Assembly (NCBI RefSeq): GCF_001654615.1
Contig: NZ_LWUD01000046.1
Span: forward strand, 1-40,126
Direction of reading: 5' to 3'
DNA from: Ligilactobacillus aviarius
GTDB lineage: Bacteria; Bacillota; Bacilli; Lactobacillales; Lactobacillaceae
Length of the DNA: 40,126 nt
Below, piece after piece: positions 32,705-40,126 of the stretch (position 1 is its first letter; each line of letters starts with the position of its first letter). The position numbers and the translations under genes were made by a program. Below the pieces are notes generated by a model that searched no databases, was not told the DNA's origin, and saw only the letters and a list, made by a program, of their open reading frames with translations.

Positions 32705-34879
32705 TTGGGAATTAAAGACATCGATATCAGCAATGTAACCTACTATGACTTAAACAACCAGATCAACATTCCCGTAAATAATAAAATTCCATTGGAAAAA
32801 GATAAGGAAGCTTTACAAGCCTTCCTTAAAGAGAATGTTGAACCGAACACGAAACGCTTCTCTTCATTAGAGGAACGTTTTAAATTTCTCATCGAAAATG
32901 ACTACATCGAAAAAGAATTTGTTGAAAAGTACGATTTTGAATTTATCAAAAAACTGTATGCCTACCTTGAAGACCAACATTTTGAATTCCAATCATTCAT
33001 GGCAGCTTACAAATTCTTCAATCAATATGCTTTAAAAACAAACGATGGCAATTATTACCTTGAAACTTACGAAGATAAAATTGCAATGAACGCCCTTTAC
33101 ATGGCAAACGGCGATGAAGACCTTGCAATGCGGCTTGCAGATGAATTGATCCATCAACGATACCAACCCGCAACCCCAACGTTCTTGAATGTCGGGCGGA
33201 AACGCCGGGGAGAATTCGTATCCTGTTTCTTGCTTCAACCAACTGATGATATGAATTCGATCGGTCGGTGCATTAACTCGGCATTGCAGCTTTCAAAAAT
33301 CGGTGGCGGCGTTGGAATTACGTTGAACAATCTCCGCGGTGCTGGGGCTCCAATTAAAGGAATCGAAAACGCGGCTTCGGGAGTTGTTCCGGTAATGAAA
33401 CTTTTAGAAGACAGTTTTTCTTACTCAAACCAACTCGGCCAACGTCAAGGGGCCGGCGTGGTTTACTTAAGCGTCTTCCACCCCGACATCATCGAATTTT
33501 TAGCAACTAAACGCGAAAATGCCGATGAAAAAGTTCGGATGAAGACCCTCTCCCTTGGGGTAATTGTTCCCGATAAGTTTTATGAATTAGCTCAACAAGA
33601 CGCTGATATGTACTTATTTGAACCATACGATGTTGAAAAGGAATACGGCGTTCCGTTCTCATACGTTGACATTACCAAGGAATATGACAACTTAGTCGAT
33701 AATCCGAAGATCCATAAAAAGAAGATCAAGGCCCGGGAGCTTGAAGAAGAAATCAGTAAGCTTCAACAAGAATCCGGCTACCCGTACATCGTCAACATCG
33801 ATACCATGAACCGGGCTAACCCCGTTGACGGTAAAATCATCATGAGCAACCTTTGCTCAGAAATTGCCCAAATTCAACGGCCATCAAAGATCAACGACCT
33901 TCAAGAATATGAAGTTCTCGGATCAGACATCAGTTGTAACTTAGGATCGACCAACATCGTCAACTTGATGGCTTCACCTGATTTCGGCAAGTCCGTTGAA
34001 ACCATGATGCGGGCATTAACATTCGTTTCTGATCAAGGAAACGCCAAGGTCGTCCCGTCGATTTATGAAGGCAACAAGTTAAGCCACTCAGTTGGATTAG
34101 GGGCAATGGGCCTGCACGCCTTCTTAGCCAAGAACCACATTCAATACGGTTCACCGGAATCAATTGAATTCACCAATGTTTACTTCATGTTATTAAATTA
34201 CTGGACATTGGTTGCTTCAAATAAGATCGCTAAGGAACGGCAAGAAACATTCTTTGAATTTGAAAAGAGTTCATATGCTGACGGTTCATACTTTGACAAG
34301 TACATTAACCAAGATTGGGGTCCAACAAGCGATCGCGTTAAGGAATTATTCGCCGGCATCTTTATTCCAACTAAGGAAGACTGGGCTAAGTTAAAAGAAA
34401 ACGTCATGCGTGACGGCTTGTACAACGCTTACCGGATGGCGGTTGCTCCAACCGGCTCCATTTCATACGTTGGCAACACAACCGCTTCCCTTCAACCAAT
34501 CATTCAAAAGGTCGAAGAACGGCAAGAAGGTAAAATCGGAAAGGTCTACTACCCAGCTGCTTACCTTTCAACCGATACAATGCCGTATTACAAGTCTGCG
34601 TATGACTTAGATATGCGGAAGATGATCGATGTCTACGCTGCAGCTCAAGAGCACGTTGACCAGTCAATCTCAATTACCTTGTACTTCAAGTCAACGATTG
34701 CTGAAGGCCTGTACCCATGGAAAGACGGTCGCACGGATAAAATGACGACCCGCGACCTATCGATCATCCGGAATTACGCATGGCATAAGGGAATCAAGAG
34801 TTTATACTACGTCAGAACATATACTGACGATGGCTCAGAAGCATTCAGTGTGAATGAATGTGAAAGCTGTTCAATCTAA
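32705..34879 (+). CDS. nrdE: Class Ib ribonucleotide reductase, large subunit
   Basis: NrdE (724 residues) reduces ribonucleoside diphosphates to deoxyribonucleotides. The active-site region shows FVSCFLLQ (first redox Cys), LSKIGGGVG, SNLCSEI (thiyl-radical Cys), and VAPTGSISYVGNTT; the C-terminal redox pair is CESC at the tail NECESCSI, which exchanges electrons with NrdH. There is no ATP-cone at the N-terminus, as expected for class Ib. The start is TTG at 32705 behind AAGCAGGCG. Translation is linked to nrdH by 26 bases. Confidence 0.97.
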   Translation: MGIKDIDISNVTYYDLNNQINIPVNNKIPLEKDKEALQAFLKENVEPNTKRFSSLEERFKFLIENDYIEKEFVEKYDFEFIKKLYAYLEDQHFEFQSFMAAYKFFNQYALKTNDGNYYLETYEDKIAMNALYMANGDEDLAMRLADELIHQRYQPATPTFLNVGRKRRGEFVSCFLLQPTDDMNSIGRCINSALQLSKIGGGVGITLNNLRGAGAPIKGIENAASGVVPVMKLLEDSFSYSNQLGQRQGAGVVYLSVFHPDIIEFLATKRENADEKVRMKTLSLGVIVPDKFYELAQQDADMYLFEPYDVEKEYGVPFSYVDITKEYDNLVDNPKIHKKKIKARELEEEISKLQQESGYPYIVNIDTMNRANPVDGKIIMSNLCSEIAQIQRPSKINDLQEYEVLGSDISCNLGSTNIVNLMASPDFGKSVETMMRALTFVSDQGNAKVVPSIYEGNKLSHSVGLGAMGLHAFLAKNHIQYGSPESIEFTNVYFMLLNYWTLVASNKIAKERQETFFEFEKSSYADGSYFDKYINQDWGPTSDRVKELFAGIFIPTKEDWAKLKENVMRDGLYNAYRMAVAPTGSISYVGNTTASLQPIIQKVEERQEGKIGKVYYPAAYLSTDTMPYYKSAYDLDMRKMIDVYAAAQEHVDQSISITLYFKSTIAEGLYPWKDGRTDKMTTRDLSIIRNYAWHKGIKSLYYVRTYTDDGSEAFSVNECESCSI

Positions 34880-34912
34880 CATTCTTTTTAGGGGAAGAAA
34901 GGAATTTATTTT

Positions 34913-35353
34913 ATGAAAATCAACATTTTATTTACCTCAATTGAAGGCAACACACGGGCATTTATTGAAAAGTTAAAAGACTATGCTGAAGCTCATCGAC
35001 CGGACGACACGATCAACGCAAAGGAGATCAGTGAAGCCGATCCGTTTGATGACGAAACTGAAGATTATTTTGTTTTCGTTCCAACCTACCTTGATGGCGG
35101 CAACGGAATTGATAACGGCGTTAAGGAATTAATGACCAATGCTTTAGGGGAATACATTGATTACGGCGATAATGCCGCTCACTGTTTAGGAGTTATTGGT
35201 TCAGGAAACCGGAATTTTAACCAGCAGTTCTGTTTGACTGCTCGCCGGTACGCCCAACAATTCAACGTTCCGTTTCTCGATACATATGAACTTCGGGGAA
35301 CTAGTCGCGATGTGGAACGGATCTACCAAACAATGCTTGACGTTTTAGCATAG
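34913..35353 (+). CDS. nrdI: NrdI flavodoxin-like maturase
   Basis: NrdI (146 residues) is the FMN protein that activates oxygen for assembly of the dimanganese-tyrosyl radical cofactor in NrdF. It shows the FMN loop ILFTSIEGNTRAFI, VFVPTYLDGGNGID, and GVIGSGNRNFNQQFC. The ATG follows GAAAGGAAT. The gene lies between nrdE and nrdF here. Confidence 0.94.
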   Translation: MKINILFTSIEGNTRAFIEKLKDYAEAHRPDDTINAKEISEADPFDDETEDYFVFVPTYLDGGNGIDNGVKELMTNALGEYIDYGDNAAHCLGVIGSGNRNFNQQFCLTARRYAQQFNVPFLDTYELRGTSRDVERIYQTMLDVLA

Positions 35354-35372
35354 GAAAGTGAGGAAATTTCTG

Positions 35373-36356
35373 ATGAGCAATAATTACAAAGCAATCAACT
35401 GGAATAAAATCGATGACGCAATTGATAAAGCAACGTGGGAAAAATTAACGGAACAGTTTTGGCTTGATACCCGGATTCCGGTTTCAAACGACTTGAAGGA
35501 TTGGCACCAACTTGATGACGATCACAAGTACCTTGTTGGTCATGTTTTTGGTGGCTTGACCCTGCTTGATACCGTTCAATCCCAAGACGGAATGGCATCA
35601 TTAAGACGGCATGTTCGCACACAACATGAAACAGCGGTTTTAAATAACATTCAATTCATGGAATCAGTGCATGCCAAAAGCTACTCAACGATTTTTTCAA
35701 CGTTGAATACTCCGGACGAAATTGACGAAATCTTCCAATGGAGTGATTCTGAAGAATTTCTTCAAAACAAAGCCAAATGGATCAGCGATATTTATAACGA
35801 TACGGCTGAAGATCCGTTGAAGCAAAAGGTTGCGAATGTTTTCCTTGAAACTTGTCTTTTCTACTCGGGATTCTATACTCCCCTTTATTACTTGGGCCAC
35901 AACCAATTACCCAACACCGCTGAAATCATCAAATTGATTTTACGGGATGAATCTGTTCACGGAACATACATTGGCTACAAGTTCCAACTTGGATTAAAGG
36001 AACGTGGCGAAAATGAACAGCAACAAATGAAGGACTGGTTGTATGACTTCTTGATGAAACTTTACGAAAACGAAGAAAAATACACCCACCTTCTTTATGA
36101 TCCAGTTGGCTGGACGGAAGACGTATTAACCTTTGTCCGGTATAACGCAAATAAAGCGTTAATGAACCTCGGTCAAGATCCGCTCTTCCCTGACACAGCC
36201 GAAGACGTTGAACCAACCGTCATTAACGGAATTTCAACAACCACATCGAACCACGATTTCTTCTCTCAGGTCGGCAATGGCTATCGTCTTGGGGAAGTTG
36301 AAGCCATGACCAATGAAGACTACGAAAAATGGGCAAATGATGACCCTGAAAAATAA
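35373..36356 (+). CDS. nrdF: Class Ib ribonucleotide reductase, radical subunit
   Basis: NrdF (327 residues) carries the dimetal-tyrosyl radical. Metal-ligand helices are visible as FMESVHAKSYS (Glu and His) and LRDESVHGTYIGYKFQ (Glu and His). The ATG at 35373 follows GTGAGGAAA; an in-frame GTG at 35358 overlaps that site. The following small gene begins 16 bases after its stop. Confidence 0.96.
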   Translation: MSNNYKAINWNKIDDAIDKATWEKLTEQFWLDTRIPVSNDLKDWHQLDDDHKYLVGHVFGGLTLLDTVQSQDGMASLRRHVRTQHETAVLNNIQFMESVHAKSYSTIFSTLNTPDEIDEIFQWSDSEEFLQNKAKWISDIYNDTAEDPLKQKVANVFLETCLFYSGFYTPLYYLGHNQLPNTAEIIKLILRDESVHGTYIGYKFQLGLKERGENEQQQMKDWLYDFLMKLYENEEKYTHLLYDPVGWTEDVLTFVRYNANKALMNLGQDPLFPDTAEDVEPTVINGISTTTSNHDFFSQVGNGYRLGEVEAMTNEDYEKWANDDPEK

Positions 36357-36372
36357 AAGCGAGGAATATTTT

Positions 36373-36783
36373 ATGCAATCAAAGGAAGTTACAACGTTTC
36401 ATAATATCATGCGGTTTAAAAAGGAAAATGCCAGTTCAGGACTGATCGAGATTGATCACCTGTACATCGATCTTTCAAACGAGAATCAAAATGAATGTTT
36501 CATTCAAAACACGGCAAAACAGATTCTCAAAGATCATCTGTGGTATACCGGCGTCCAGTTTAAACTTAAGGGCGATCAACAAATTCGTGATTTTATAATT
36601 GATCATTACCCGCAAATTGCCCATGCAATTCAACAACTTGACCCGCTTGTCGTTGCCAAGGATGAACAAGCAAATGATCAAAACGCAACTCAACTCTCAA
36701 AATGGCTTAAAGTCAATGATTTTCTTGCTGTTCAACTTGCTCGGGTCAAAGTCGAGGACGTCGAAGAACCGTTTATTAAGTAA
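36373..36783 (+). CDS. Unrecognised small protein at the end of the nrd operon
   Basis: I do not recognise this 136-residue protein. It is soluble-looking: no signal peptide or membrane helix, one cysteine (NECFI), mixed charge, and predicted alpha-beta content (LIEIDHLYIDLS; KQILKDHLWYTGVQFKL; FIIDHYPQIAHAIQQL). The ATG at 36373 has a good ribosome binding site (CGAGGAA) and lies 16 bases after nrdF with no terminator between, and a terminator follows it, so it should be co-transcribed with nrdHEIF. A role linked to deoxynucleotide supply is only inferred from position. Confidence 0.75.
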   Translation: MQSKEVTTFHNIMRFKKENASSGLIEIDHLYIDLSNENQNECFIQNTAKQILKDHLWYTGVQFKLKGDQQIRDFIIDHYPQIAHAIQQLDPLVVAKDEQANDQNATQLSKWLKVNDFLAVQLARVKVEDVEEPFIK

Positions 36784-36788
36784 AATAA

Positions 36789-36829
36789 AAACGTTAATTA
36801 GGAAGACTTCTTAATTAACGCTTTTTAAT
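36789..36829. terminator. Terminator after the nrd operon (bidirectional)
   Basis: CGTTAATTA (36792-36800) pairs with TAATTAACG (36812-36820), with an inner AAG/CTT extension, followed by CTTTTTAATT on the plus strand and TTTTTATTTTA on the minus strand, where it can also end padA. Confidence 0.8.
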
Positions 36830-36835
36830 TATCTT

Positions 36836-37372
36836 TTATTTTTTAATCCGTTTATAGTTTGAATCATAATACTTTCCAGCCCGAATATCATCTGTCATTC
36901 CTTTATACGGAGCTTCGGCAATCACATCCTCATTATTTTGACCTGCATCACCCATGTAAGTAATCGTTGCAAATTCAGGAACTAATAATTTTGGATAAGT
37001 CTCATATTTTTCCCGGGCTTCTTCCATTACATCAATGTGTTCATTTTGGAAAGTAACCGTGATTTCCGGATGTTCTTCAACCCATTTGGGGAAGAAAATT
37101 GTTCCATGCATTTTCTTTTCGTTTGGCATAAAGTCAAGCGCCACATCTGTTCCAGTTGGTTCAGTCCAAGTGATCTTATAAACGCCTTCAGTCAACATTA
37201 CAATATCAGCTTCTTGGTCTTTAACCCAACGACCAGCAACCATTCCCCCATGAATCCGATAATCAACTGTGTGATCATTTTTGGCATACCATTCATATTC
37301 CCAACCATTGTCATATGTATAAATAAAATGAGTTCCTAAAAAATCATCAAGGGTTTTAAATTGTCTTTCCAT
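36836..37372 (-). CDS. padA: Phenolic acid decarboxylase
   Basis: This 178-residue enzyme decarboxylates p-coumaric, ferulic and caffeic acids to vinyl phenols without a cofactor, a plant-phenolic detoxification step. It is very close to the Lactiplantibacillus plantarum enzyme as I know it: [50 protein letters not shown]. The catalytic residues Tyr18, Tyr20, Arg48 and Glu71 are all in place. The ATG follows AAGGAGGAGC. Known padA genes are repressed by PadR, relieved by phenolic acids; a PadR-like operator lies at the start site, but padR is not adjacent here. Confidence 0.96.
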   Translation of the reverse strand: MERQFKTLDDFLGTHFIYTYDNGWEYEWYAKNDHTVDYRIHGGMVAGRWVKDQEADIVMLTEGVYKITWTEPTGTDVALDFMPNEKKMHGTIFFPKWVEEHPEITVTFQNEHIDVMEEAREKYETYPKLLVPEFATITYMGDAGQNNEDVIAEAPYKGMTDDIRAGKYYDSNYKRIKK

Positions 37373-37391
37373 TTTGCTCCTCCTTCATCTT

Positions 37392-37417
37392 ATGTCGTTA
37401 TCGACACAAATATTATA
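37392..37417 (-). promoter_or_regulatory. padA promoter -10 box with PadR-like operator
   Basis: The -10 box TATAAT lies at 37412-37417 (minus), with only a weak -35 (TTAAAA, 37435-37440). Just downstream, over the expected transcription start, ATGT-N8-ACAC (37392-37407) contains the palindrome TGTCG-TTAT-CGACA. PadR sites have the form ATGT-N8-ACAT, one mismatch away. Confidence 0.6.
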
Positions 37418-37443
37418 TCAAGTTTTAAAATACTTTTTAAAAC

Positions 37444-37475
37444 CAAAAAAGAAGCACTGCATGCACAATGCTTCT
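37444..37475 (-). terminator. Terminator of mprF
   Basis: On the minus strand a 10-bp stem AGAAGCATTG with CAGTGCTTCT around loop TGCATG is followed by six T residues. Confidence 0.85.
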
Positions 37476-37484
37476 CTTTCATAA

Positions 37485-40067
37485 TTATTGTTGCAAGAAC
37501 TTCGGTGCCAAGACCGTAAACTTCTCTGGTTTCCGTTTCTTGTTAACAACCATTACCAATTGCAACATCGTAATTGCAATTGAGCTCCGTTTCCGGTAAG
37601 TCGTATATTTTGAATGCCATTCATTCGCATATTTGTTCTTAAATGACTTTAATCCTTGGAAACCATATAACTTGTAGCCATATTCATAAATAAAGTGGGC
37701 AATCCGCTCTTCAATAAAACTGTACTTTGAGTCCCCAACGTTAGATAACGGTGCCATTCCAAGGTCGAAGTACTTATAGCCATTCTCCTGGCCGTACTTG
37801 AAAAGCTCGATGAAGACCTTATCCATGATTCCTGATGGCGCATCGCTTCGATGCCGCATCAAATCAATCGACAACGTGTCCTTTTCCATTGGCATTAAGG
37901 TCGCAAATGATACTAATTTTCCGTCCTTATCGCGAACAATTGCAACCGGTGCGCGTTGAATATAGCTTTCATCAAAGAATCCAAGGGAGAAGCCCTTTTC
38001 GTTCCGGCTGCCAAGCCAACTATCAGAAACTTCCTTTAATTCGGCCATTAATTCTTCACTAAACGGCGGTTCAACCATTGAAAACTCGTAGCCTTCGCGT
38101 TCGAACTTGTTCATTAAAGCCCGTTGTGCCCGTTGTTTCTTTCCGCTCAGCGTAAACTTATCAAGTTCAACGTAACCTTCTTCTCCGGTCTTGATAAAGT
38201 CGAATCCAAACTCGTGAAGGATCATCGTTAACTTCGAATTAATTTCGTAAAATACTAACTGATAACCATATTTATCCGATAGTGAAACTAATTCCCGCAC
38301 CGCGTCCTTCAAATACCGCTGATTTCCGACTGGTTCACCCATAATGATAATTTTATCAGCTTTGATCTGGTACATCAGGTAAAGCTGATCTTCATTATCT
38401 TTTTGGAAAATGTAAATAAACTTATCCTTTAAGTAAGCAAGATGACTAACTTCATTCCCGCCGTATTGATCAATGATCGCCTTGATGCGCTCTTCAGGGA
38501 ATTCCATCTGATTAAACGGATCTTTCCCCTTTGTAAAGTAATTCATCATGACTAACAAAATCAAGCCGGCAATAATCATTCCAACTAGTCCGTACAGCCA
38601 AACTTGCTGATCAGGGAAAATCAAGCCAGCTGGGATCCGGTGATGGTGATGTTGATGCGGCCGGTTTAAGATTCCGACTAACATGTAGAGCAAGAAAGCT
38701 CCCCCGAACATCAACATGCTTAAGACCGTACTTTCAAATGAAAATTGCATCTTTTCCCGGTATAACTCTTTGCGTGAAAGCACAATGCAAATCATTACAA
38801 AGACCAAGAAAATTGCCAGGGTCGGGGTGTATTCTTTCCACAACGTATTCACAACCCCAATTGCTAAAATAATCAACGTTGGAACATAGGCTTTGCGTTG
38901 CTTAAGTTGAATTGCCCGCGCCATTCCCAACAGCAAGAACGCAAACAAAATATTCGTCATCTGATTCAGGAAGAAGAACGTATACGGCATAAACTTCATC
39001 AAAATTGAATTTGAGAAGGTAAAGTTCGGCAACGCAGATTCAAGTAACATGAAGATTCCAGAAAAGTACATAAACAACGTTACCAACCCATGGGCAACCT
39101 TTTGAATAACTGATTGCGGGATCCCATCAAAGTTTTCATTGATTTGATGACCCATATCATGGACGAAGAAAACGCCCCCGATAATAAACGGAACAATATA
39201 GTAGAACAACCGGAAGAAGAGAATCCAAACAACCGCTAATTCACTTGAAACCCCTAAATGGGTCAGTTCCAAAATCATGAACACATCAAAGGAACCCAAA
39301 CCACCAGGAACCATTGAAATAATTCCTAAGATTTCAGCAATGATGTACAACGGGACAACATCGATCAACTTGATGTGAATTCCCATCAAGGCACCGATCA
39401 CAAGGAAGAATAAGGCCGCACAGCCCCATTCAACCGTTGACCCAATGATCAACGCAAATTCACGTTTCCACGTTAGATCCTTGAAAAATTCATTATCTTT
39501 GAATTTCGTAACAAAGAATAAAACTGGAAAGTATAATCCGCCGGCTAGCAGCCAAATCGAATACTTATGGAAAATTGCTTCTGATGGAATGGCAAACATC
39601 ATTACCAATGAGATCCAACAGAAAATTGAAAGCCCGGCTAACAGGAACAATGCAATTTTGGAAATCGCATATAAAATTTCCTTTTTACTTGCTCCATCCT
39701 TATAAAAGTTTGCCCGCAACGTCGCTCCAAGCAAACCGCCAAAGCCCGCAACGTTGGTAAACGTATTTGTTACCCACCCGCTGCGCGCAATATACCCGGT
39801 TGAAAAATCACCCGGTAAAAACTTAACAATGACAAAGTCATAAATCAACATTGGCAAGACCGCAATCAAACCGCAAACCAACATTGCGATAATGACAACA
39901 GGCGATTGATCTGAAAGGGCTTCGCCAACTTGATGCCAATTTAATTGATGAAAAATTCTTCCGATTTCAGTAAAAACAAACAGTAATACTGAAAGGATGA
40001 AAACCATTTTCAACAACGTGGCATGTTTTTCATAAAAATCTTTTACTCGCGTAAATGCTTTTCGCAT
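37485..40067 (-). CDS. mprF: Phosphatidylglycerol lysyltransferase/flippase MprF
   Basis: MprF (860 residues) adds lysine (or another amino acid) from aminoacyl-tRNA to phosphatidylglycerol and flips the product outward, lowering the negative surface charge and protecting against cationic peptides. The N-terminal half (about 1-500) has roughly 12-14 membrane helices (flippase domain, with MVPGGLGSFDVFMI). The C-terminal cytoplasmic GNAT-like synthase domain (about 535-850) shows GEPVGNQ, FYEINSKL, FDLGMAPLSN and GFQGLKSFKNKY. The ATG at 40067 follows GGAGGAGCG; a longer start at 40103 lacks one. It is a single gene with its own terminator. The lipid headgroup made cannot be decided from sequence. 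Confidence 0.93.
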   Translation of the reverse strand: MRKAFTRVKDFYEKHATLLKMVFILSVLLFVFTEIGRIFHQLNWHQVGEALSDQSPVVIIAMLVCGLIAVLPMLIYDFVIVKFLPGDFSTGYIARSGWVTNTFTNVAGFGGLLGATLRANFYKDGASKKEILYAISKIALFLLAGLSIFCWISLVMMFAIPSEAIFHKYSIWLLAGGLYFPVLFFVTKFKDNEFFKDLTWKREFALIIGSTVEWGCAALFFLVIGALMGIHIKLIDVVPLYIIAEILGIISMVPGGLGSFDVFMILELTHLGVSSELAVVWILFFRLFYYIVPFIIGGVFFVHDMGHQINENFDGIPQSVIQKVAHGLVTLFMYFSGIFMLLESALPNFTFSNSILMKFMPYTFFFLNQMTNILFAFLLLGMARAIQLKQRKAYVPTLIILAIGVVNTLWKEYTPTLAIFLVFVMICIVLSRKELYREKMQFSFESTVLSMLMFGGAFLLYMLVGILNRPHQHHHHRIPAGLIFPDQQVWLYGLVGMIIAGLILLVMMNYFTKGKDPFNQMEFPEERIKAIIDQYGGNEVSHLAYLKDKFIYIFQKDNEDQLYLMYQIKADKIIIMGEPVGNQRYLKDAVRELVSLSDKYGYQLVFYEINSKLTMILHEFGFDFIKTGEEGYVELDKFTLSGKKQRAQRALMNKFEREGYEFSMVEPPFSEELMAELKEVSDSWLGSRNEKGFSLGFFDESYIQRAPVAIVRDKDGKLVSFATLMPMEKDTLSIDLMRHRSDAPSGIMDKVFIELFKYGQENGYKYFDLGMAPLSNVGDSKYSFIEERIAHFIYEYGYKLYGFQGLKSFKNKYANEWHSKYTTYRKRSSIAITMLQLVMVVNKKRKPEKFTVLAPKFLQQ

Positions 40068-40097
40068 TATCGCTCCTCCTCGTAATATATGTTTTGT

Positions 40098-40115
40098 AAT
40101 CATCTCACGATGATT
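40098..40115. repeat. Inverted repeat upstream of mprF
   Basis: AATCATC (40098-40104) pairs with GATGATT (40109-40115) around TCAC. It sits about 30 bases before the mprF start, at the window edge. It may belong to the mprF leader or be an operator; no T-tract is seen. Confidence 0.35.
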
Positions 40116-40126
40116 TTCCTTAAAAA

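Overview
The window is about 40 kb of chromosomal core genome from a low-GC Gram-positive bacterium. It is almost certainly a member of the Lactobacillaceae: gene content, protein sequences, strong AGGAGG-type ribosome binding sites and house-keeping synteny all fit lactobacilli. I cannot name the genus from the sequence alone. There is no prophage, insertion sequence, CRISPR array or plasmid module, and most of it is ordinary.

Layout. 1-146 holds the 5' end of gap (GAPDH) on the minus strand. A tRNA-Arg(CCG) gene (minus) follows, then rpoN (sigma-54, plus). 1892-9202 (minus) carries glmS, secA, hpf, comFC and comFA. yigZ (plus) and tagO (minus) converge on a shared terminator. A HAD phosphatase (plus) converges on groES-groEL (minus), which has two CIRCE elements. 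A CPBP membrane protease and a YdiF-type ABC-F protein follow (plus). An MFS transporter lies downstream of the t6A/acetylation cluster tsaB-rimI-tsaD (minus). 20394-24393 (minus) is a compact replication/repair/cell-physiology operon read as tmk-darA(yaaQ)-holB-yabA-rsmI-acyl-ACP thioesterase.

24580-28306 interrupts the usual recR-yaaL-tmk neighbourhood with a 991-residue LPXTG-type surface protein (SEC10/PgrA-like) and a small HesB-like protein. After that come yaaL, recR, dnaX, the SRP RNA gene, tadA and an RsmC-like methyltransferase (all minus). A class Ib ribonucleotide reductase operon (nrdH-nrdE-nrdI-nrdF plus an unrecognised fifth gene) is on the plus strand. The window ends with phenolic acid decarboxylase padA and mprF (minus).

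The most informative signals are regulatory and contextual. Two NagR/YvoA-type operators bracket the glmS promoter, where other Firmicutes have a ribozyme. Two CIRCE elements precede groES, the outer one facing the CPBP gene. A pair of NrdR-like boxes lies 31 bp apart at the nrd promoter. A PadR-like operator lies at the padA start site. Several usual neighbours are absent: ybaB between dnaX and recR, prfB after secA, rex near groES, cggR before gap. The surface protein looks mosaic, with a markedly AT-richer central domain. I found no convincing wholly new system; the best candidate for unknown biology is the small gene at the end of the nrd operon.
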